The position numbers and the translations under genes were made by a program. From assembly GCA_037445245.1 (NCBI GenBank), contig JBBIKU010000091.1, positions 1 to 9,734 on the forward strand: a stretch of 9,734 nucleotides of DNA, read 5' to 3'. The notes under the pieces were generated by a model that was given only the letters and a program-made list of their open reading frames with translations, did no database searches and had not been told where the DNA came from. The DNA is from JBBIKU01 sp037445245 (GTDB lineage Bacteria > Chloroflexota > Anaerolineae > Anaerolineales > Anaerolineaceae). Below are positions 6,562 to 9,734 of the stretch, piece by piece (the stretch's first letter is position 1; each line of letters opens with the position of its first letter).

Positions 6562-7691
6562 TGCGCATTTTGTATTTCACCCGCGACTACAGCCCGCACG
6601 ATCATCGCTTTCTCAAAACACTGGCTGACAGCGAACACGAGATTTTTTCGCTGCGGTTGGAACGACGTGGGCTGCCGCGCGAGGAACGTTCCCTGCCGCC
6701 TGCCGTGCAGCCGATCCGCTGGCGTGGCGGGGAACGTCCTGCCCACTGGCGCGATTACCCGGCTTTGTTGTTCGACCTCAAGCGAGTGTTGCGCCGGATC
6801 AAAACGGATGTGGTGCACGCTGGATCAATTCACACTGCCGCCTTTCTCACCGCTTTGAGCGGTTACCAGCCACTGGTTAGCATGTCATGGGGATCTGATT
6901 TACTGGTGGATGCTGACCGCAATGGGTGGTACCGCTGGGTGACATGTTACACGCTGGAGCGCAGCGCGGTGATGATTGGCGATTGCCGCGCAGTGCGACA
7001 GAAAGCAGGGCAGTTTGGTTTTCCTGAACAGCGCACGGTGCTTTTTCCCTGGGGTGTGGATTTGACACATTTTTCCCCCGCGCCAACTGCGAACCTGCGC
7101 CGGCGTCTCGGCTGGCAGGATGCCTTTGTGATACTTTCCCTGCGTTCGTGGGAGGCGCTGTACGGGGTGGATCACGTGGCGCAAGCGTTTGCCACTGCCG
7201 CTGAAGCCGAACCGCGCCTGCGCCTGTTGCTGCTGGGCGAAGGCAGTCTGGCAGGATCGATCCACCGAACTTTTTCGCAGCACAACCTCCTCGACCGCGT
7301 CCATTTTGGCGGACGGGTCGACAATGATGATCTGGTGCAGTATTACCGGGCAGCGGATCTATATCTCAGTGCCTCTCACAGCGACGGCTCATCGGTCTCT
7401 TTGATGGAGGCGCTCGCCTGCGGGCTACCAGTGCTGGTTTCGGATATCCCTTCCAATCGGGAATGGATCACTGCCGGCGAGCAGGGCTGGCTTTTCCGGG
7501 ACGGCGACGAGGTGGATTTGGCGGCGAAGATGGTGTTGGCGGTTCAAAAAGAACATGAGTTTAAGGTGATGGGCAGCGCAGCCCGGAAGCTGGCAGAAGA
7601 GCGAGCGGATTGGTCGATAAACCAGCAGGGCTTGTGGAAGGCGTACGCAATGGCACTGGCGAAAGAGAAAGTGGACAAAACCAATGAGTGA
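6561..7691 (+). CDS. GT4-family glycosyltransferase (group 1)
   Basis: Encodes 376 residues and starts at GTG 6561, which shares its first base with the TAG of the NeuB-like gene (TAGTG). The RILYFTRDYSPHDHRFL opening is the usual N-terminal Rossmann strand and glycine-poor loop of GT4 proteins, which supports this start despite no clear Shine-Dalgarno. Further features: WGSDLLVD (110-117), PWGVDLTHFSP (163-173), GEGSL (226-230), a VHFGGRVDNDDLVQYYRAADLYLS stretch at 247-270 and SDGSSVSLMEALACGLPVLVSD (274-295). The last holds a D-x7-E version of the E-x7-E motif (D275, E283). The GT-B fold and retaining mechanism are known for the family; the donor is normally a nucleotide sugar. Position between the synthase and the cytidylyltransferase suggests the same glycan, but the transferred sugar cannot be named. 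Cytoplasmic or membrane-peripheral. Confidence 0.88.
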   Translation: MRILYFTRDYSPHDHRFLKTLADSEHEIFSLRLERRGLPREERSLPPAVQPIRWRGGERPAHWRDYPALLFDLKRVLRRIKTDVVHAGSIHTAAFLTALSGYQPLVSMSWGSDLLVDADRNGWYRWVTCYTLERSAVMIGDCRAVRQKAGQFGFPEQRTVLFPWGVDLTHFSPAPTANLRRRLGWQDAFVILSLRSWEALYGVDHVAQAFATAAEAEPRLRLLLLGEGSLAGSIHRTFSQHNLLDRVHFGGRVDNDDLVQYYRAADLYLSASHSDGSSVSLMEALACGLPVLVSDIPSNREWITAGEQGWLFRDGDEVDLAAKMVLAVQKEHEFKVMGSAARKLAEERADWSINQQGLWKAYAMALAKEKVDKTNE

Positions 7692-8457
7692 ACGCAAAAC
7701 GGTGGCGATCATCCAAGCGCGCATGAGTTCGAGTCGCCTGCCGGGCAAGGTATTGATGGACATTGGCGGCAAGCCGATGCTGGTGCGCGTGATCGAACGC
7801 GTCCGCCGTGCCCGCCTGGTTGACAGGGTGGGGGTAGCCACCACGGATGAGCCGAGCGATGATGCGGTGGCTGCGTTGTGCCGTGAGCGGGGTTATCTGC
7901 TCTATCGCGGCAGCCAGTTCGACGTGCTGGACCGCTATTATCGAGCGGCGCAGCAATTTGAAGCCGGTGTCGTTGTCCGCATCACCGCCGATTGCCCGTT
8001 GATTGATCCGGATGTCATCGATCACACCCTGCAAGCCTTTTTCTATTCGGGGGTCGACTTTGCGACTAATCGTCTGCCGCCACCCTGGAAACGTACCTAT
8101 CCCATCGGACTGGATACCGAAGTGTGCACCTTCGCCGCACTGGAGCGCGCCTGGCGCGATGCTGGCGAAGCTCACCACCGCGAGCATGTCATGCCCTACC
8201 TGTATGAAGAAGAAGGACGGTTCAAGGTGATGGTGGTGGAAAGCGATTTGGATTACGGCGAGATGCGCTGGACGGTGGATACCCTGCCGGACCTTGAGAT
8301 GGTGCGTCTGGTCTACGCCCGCTTCAACAACCGGGACGACTTTGGCTGGAAACAGGTGTTGAAATTGATGAAACGCGAGCCGGAACTGGCTCGGATCAAT
8401 GCGGCGGTGCAACATAAATCTGGCAGGGATGTCGATGCGAGGTTGAAACGCCCATGA
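7684..8457 (+). CDS. spsF: SpsF/NeuA-like cytidylyltransferase family protein
   Basis: Encodes 257 residues. ATG 7684 overlaps the GT4 gene by 8 bases; a weak purine-rich site lies upstream. The CTP_transf_3 (PF02348) fold is evident: IIQARMSSSRLPGKVL (9-24) holds the conserved nucleotide-binding R-x-x-S-x-R-L-P-x-K region, followed by RITADCPLIDP (99-109) with the metal-binding aspartate region, GLDTEV (142-147), and RWTVDTLPDL (195-204). The sequence resembles spore-coat SpsF and COG1861 proteins more than NeuA/KdsB. Family members are expected to activate a 3-deoxy-ulosonate with CTP, giving a CMP-sugar donor; with the NeuB-like synthase two genes upstream this fits a CMP-nonulosonate. The exact sugar is inferred from context only. 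In B. subtilis spsE and spsF also lie together in one spore-glycan operon. Confidence 0.8.
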   Translation: MSERKTVAIIQARMSSSRLPGKVLMDIGGKPMLVRVIERVRRARLVDRVGVATTDEPSDDAVAALCRERGYLLYRGSQFDVLDRYYRAAQQFEAGVVVRITADCPLIDPDVIDHTLQAFFYSGVDFATNRLPPPWKRTYPIGLDTEVCTFAALERAWRDAGEAHHREHVMPYLYEEEGRFKVMVVESDLDYGEMRWTVDTLPDLEMVRLVYARFNNRDDFGWKQVLKLMKREPELARINAAVQHKSGRDVDARLKRP

Positions 8458-9383
8458 CCTTCCTGACCATTTTCACCACCCCCAAACCCTTCACCAATCC
8501 GCACATTGCGACCATTCAGCGCAATGCCATCCGTTCCTGGTTACAATTCGGCAAAGCGGTGGAAGTGCTGCTGATCGGCGACGAAGAGGGGATGGGCGAG
8601 ACCGCTGCCGAGTTTGGGGTGCGTTGGTTGCCGGAAGTGCGTCGAAATTCCAACGGGACGCCCCTGGTCAGTTCGATCTTTACCCTTGGGCGGCAGACGG
8701 GCAAGGGCGAATTGTTGTGCTATATCAATACCGACATCCTCTTGATGCCGGATTTTGTTCCGGTGTGTCGTCAGGTGCAGGCGCAGCAAGATCGTTTTTT
8801 GGTTGTCGGGCAGCGCTGGGATGTGGACATCCGTCAGACTTTAGATTTTTCGGATGGCTGGCAAGAGCGCCTGGCAAGGCTGGTGCAGCAGAAAGGCAGG
8901 CGCCACCCGCCCGGTGGAAGCGATTATTTCGTATATCCACGAGCATGCTTTAATCACGTGCCCGATTTTGCGATCGGTAGAGCCGGCTGGGATAACTGGA
9001 TGCTTTTTGAAGCCCGCTACCGCGGTTGGGCGCTGGTGGAGGCTTCGGAGGCGATCTGCATCGTTCACCAGGATCACGATTACAGCCACCTTCCCGGTGG
9101 ACAACCCCACTATCGCCTGCCGGAGACCGCCGAAAATATCCGTATAGCGGGCGGGGCGCGCCGGGTTTTTACCCTGTTCGATGCAGATTACCGGGTGGTG
9201 GATGGTGTGGTGCGCCGCCAACCGTTGACCTGGCAAAAATTCTGGCGTGAGGTTGAAATTTTCCCGCTGGTGCGGTTGCATTTCGCTTTTCTGGCGACGC
9301 TGGTATATGCCGTGTATCACCCGCGCCGGGTGTACGGAGAGGTGCGGGCGTGGTTGAAGGCGCGCCGGAGGAAAAAAACATGA
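8454..9383 (+). CDS. Putative GT-A-fold glycosyltransferase of unrecognised family
   Basis: Encodes 309 residues, starting at ATG 8454 in an ATGA overlap with spsF; GAGG at 8439-8442 is 11 bases away. I do not recognise a named family. A GT-A-like reading rests on an N-terminal strand (FLTIFTTPKPF, 3-13), a strand plus loop EVLLIGDEE (37-45), GELLCYINTDILLMPDF (85-101) with an N-T-D that may serve as the DxD metal and nucleotide motif, GGSDYFVYPR (154-163), RAGWDNWMLFEARYRGW (176-192) and IVHQDHDYSHL (203-213). The Asp- and His-rich elements after the NTD resemble the acceptor and metal-binding loops of GT2-type enzymes. The C-terminus has a hydrophobic aromatic stretch (FPLVRLHFAFLATLVYAVYHP region, 270-290) followed by a strongly basic tail (KARRRKKT), suggesting an amphipathic membrane-anchoring helix. 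Context supports glycan assembly. Confidence 0.6.
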   Translation: MTFLTIFTTPKPFTNPHIATIQRNAIRSWLQFGKAVEVLLIGDEEGMGETAAEFGVRWLPEVRRNSNGTPLVSSIFTLGRQTGKGELLCYINTDILLMPDFVPVCRQVQAQQDRFLVVGQRWDVDIRQTLDFSDGWQERLARLVQQKGRRHPPGGSDYFVYPRACFNHVPDFAIGRAGWDNWMLFEARYRGWALVEASEAICIVHQDHDYSHLPGGQPHYRLPETAENIRIAGGARRVFTLFDADYRVVDGVVRRQPLTWQKFWREVEIFPLVRLHFAFLATLVYAVYHPRRVYGEVRAWLKARRRKKT

Positions 9384-9425
9384 CGATGGGTATTTTCTAT
9401 GCTGCCGGGAATCCCAACCTTCTGA

Positions 9426-9434
9426 TGGTAAAAT
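9426..9434 (+). promoter_or_regulatory. Possible extended -10 promoter element
   Basis: TGGTAAAAT fits TG-N-TAAAAT, a one-mismatch -10 hexamer with an extended -10 dinucleotide, in one of the two largest gaps of the locus. No good -35 hexamer is visible 16-18 bases upstream. It would give a short leader before the GT2 start at 9457. Chance is a real alternative. Confidence 0.3.
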
Positions 9435-9446
9435 CATGGGCTGCTC

Positions 9447-9452
9447 GGGAGG
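9447..9452 (+). promoter_or_regulatory. Strong Shine-Dalgarno for the GT2 gene
   Basis: GGGAGG lies 4 bases before ATG 9457 and decides this start over the in-frame ATG at 9436, which has no comparable site. Confidence 0.6.
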
Positions 9453-9456
9453 ACGT

Positions 9457-9734
9457 ATGCGTGTAGGGCAAAATCCAGCCAAAAATGCCAAGAGAGTGGC
9501 AAAACCTGCTCGCATCACCGTGGCGGTGCTGAATTACATCCCCTTTCTGGGTGGATTCTTCGCTGATATGCTGGAAGTGCTCAAAGCTTGCTTGAACAGC
9601 ATCTACGCTCACAGCGACCTGCCTTACGACCTGCTGGTGTTCGACAATGCCAGTTGTGAAGCAGTTCGGGCGTATCTGCTTGAGGAACAAGCGGCAGGCA
9701 GAATCCAGTACCTGATCCTGTCCGACAAGAATCT
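9457..9734 (+). CDS. GT2-family glycosyltransferase, N-terminal part, 3' truncated
   Basis: An open frame runs from ATG 9457 to the window edge, giving about 92 residues. After a lysine/arginine-rich start of about 17 residues come ITVAVLNYIPFLGGFF (20-35), a helix LEVLKACLNSIYAHS (39-53), and YDLLVFDNAS (57-66), where the DNAS corresponds to the D-N-x-S/D-N-G-S donor-binding motif of GT2 (GT-A) enzymes. The catalytic DxD and the acceptor domain lie beyond the window. A GT2 enzyme normally uses a nucleotide sugar and inverts; the sugar is unknown. It follows a 73-base gap, so it may be transcribed with the upstream genes or from its own promoter. Confidence 0.75.
   Translation, partial: MRVGQNPAKNAKRVAKPARITVAVLNYIPFLGGFFADMLEVLKACLNSIYAHSDLPYDLLVFDNASCEAVRAYLLEEQAAGRIQYLILSDKN

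Larger units (their letters stand above)
9384..9456 (+). other. 73-base gap between glycosyltransferase genes
   Basis: This short gap holds no convincing gene. It contains a promoter-like extended -10 and the ribosome binding site of the following gene. A 28-codon frame starting at 9380 (ATGA overlap) runs through it to 9466 but has no recognisable content. Confidence 0.6.

Noticed and set aside
7561..8415. 284-codon open frame on the minus strand
   Set aside because: It lies opposite the end of the GT4 gene and most of spsF, both with clear family motifs; its translation is rich in His/Arg/Gln with no recognisable domain, as expected of an antisense shadow.
9380..9466. 28-codon plus-strand frame beginning with an ATGA overlap
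   Set aside because: Too short, no recognisable content, and it overlaps the start of the well-supported GT2 gene in another frame. The overlap pattern alone is not enough.
8841..9518. 225-codon open frame on the minus strand across the 9384-9456 gap
   Set aside because: Mostly antisense to the unknown GT-A-like gene; no motif or plausible start signal, although it spans the gap.

Overview
The window is a dense stretch of a bacterial surface-glycan locus. All ten genes are on the + strand and nearly all abut or overlap. DNA is moderately GC-rich by eye. The Wzt-type exporter end, the capsule-type transferase and the SpsE/SpsF-like genes suggest an environmental bacterium, perhaps an Anaerolineae/Chloroflexota member. 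That taxonomic guess comes from general gene style, not from a marker gene. No tRNA, rRNA, CRISPR, insertion sequence or phage gene is visible.

Left block (1-3467): the 3' end of an ABC-exporter ATPase with a Wzt-type glycan-binding C-terminal domain, a 537-residue capsule-synthesis (KpsC/KpsS-like) glycosyltransferase, a class I SAM-dependent methyltransferase and a GNAT N-acetyltransferase. These point to an ABC-transporter-dependent polysaccharide whose chain end may be modified before export. Wzm, the membrane partner, must lie outside the window.

A 69-base gap (3468-3536) holding a perfect 7-bp hairpin separates this from the right block (3537-9734). That block encodes a PseB-type UDP-GlcNAc 4,6-dehydratase, an RmlD-type 4-ketoreductase-like SDR, a NeuB/SpsE-type nonulosonate synthase with a C-terminal SAF domain, a GT4 glycosyltransferase, an SpsF-type cytidylyltransferase, an unrecognised GT-A-like protein and the start of a GT2 glycosyltransferase.

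The main point of interest is the middle gene set. It resembles a pseudaminic/legionaminic acid pathway, but a reductase sits where the C4 aminotransferase (PseC/LegC) is expected, and no nucleotide-sugar hydrolase (PseG/NeuC) is seen. Read literally, it could make a CMP-activated 9-deoxy nonulosonic acid with a hydroxyl rather than an amino group at C7. This is inference. A missing aminotransferase could be encoded outside the window, or the PseB and RmlD-like pair could make a separate UDP-2-acetamido-2,6-dideoxy-hexose.
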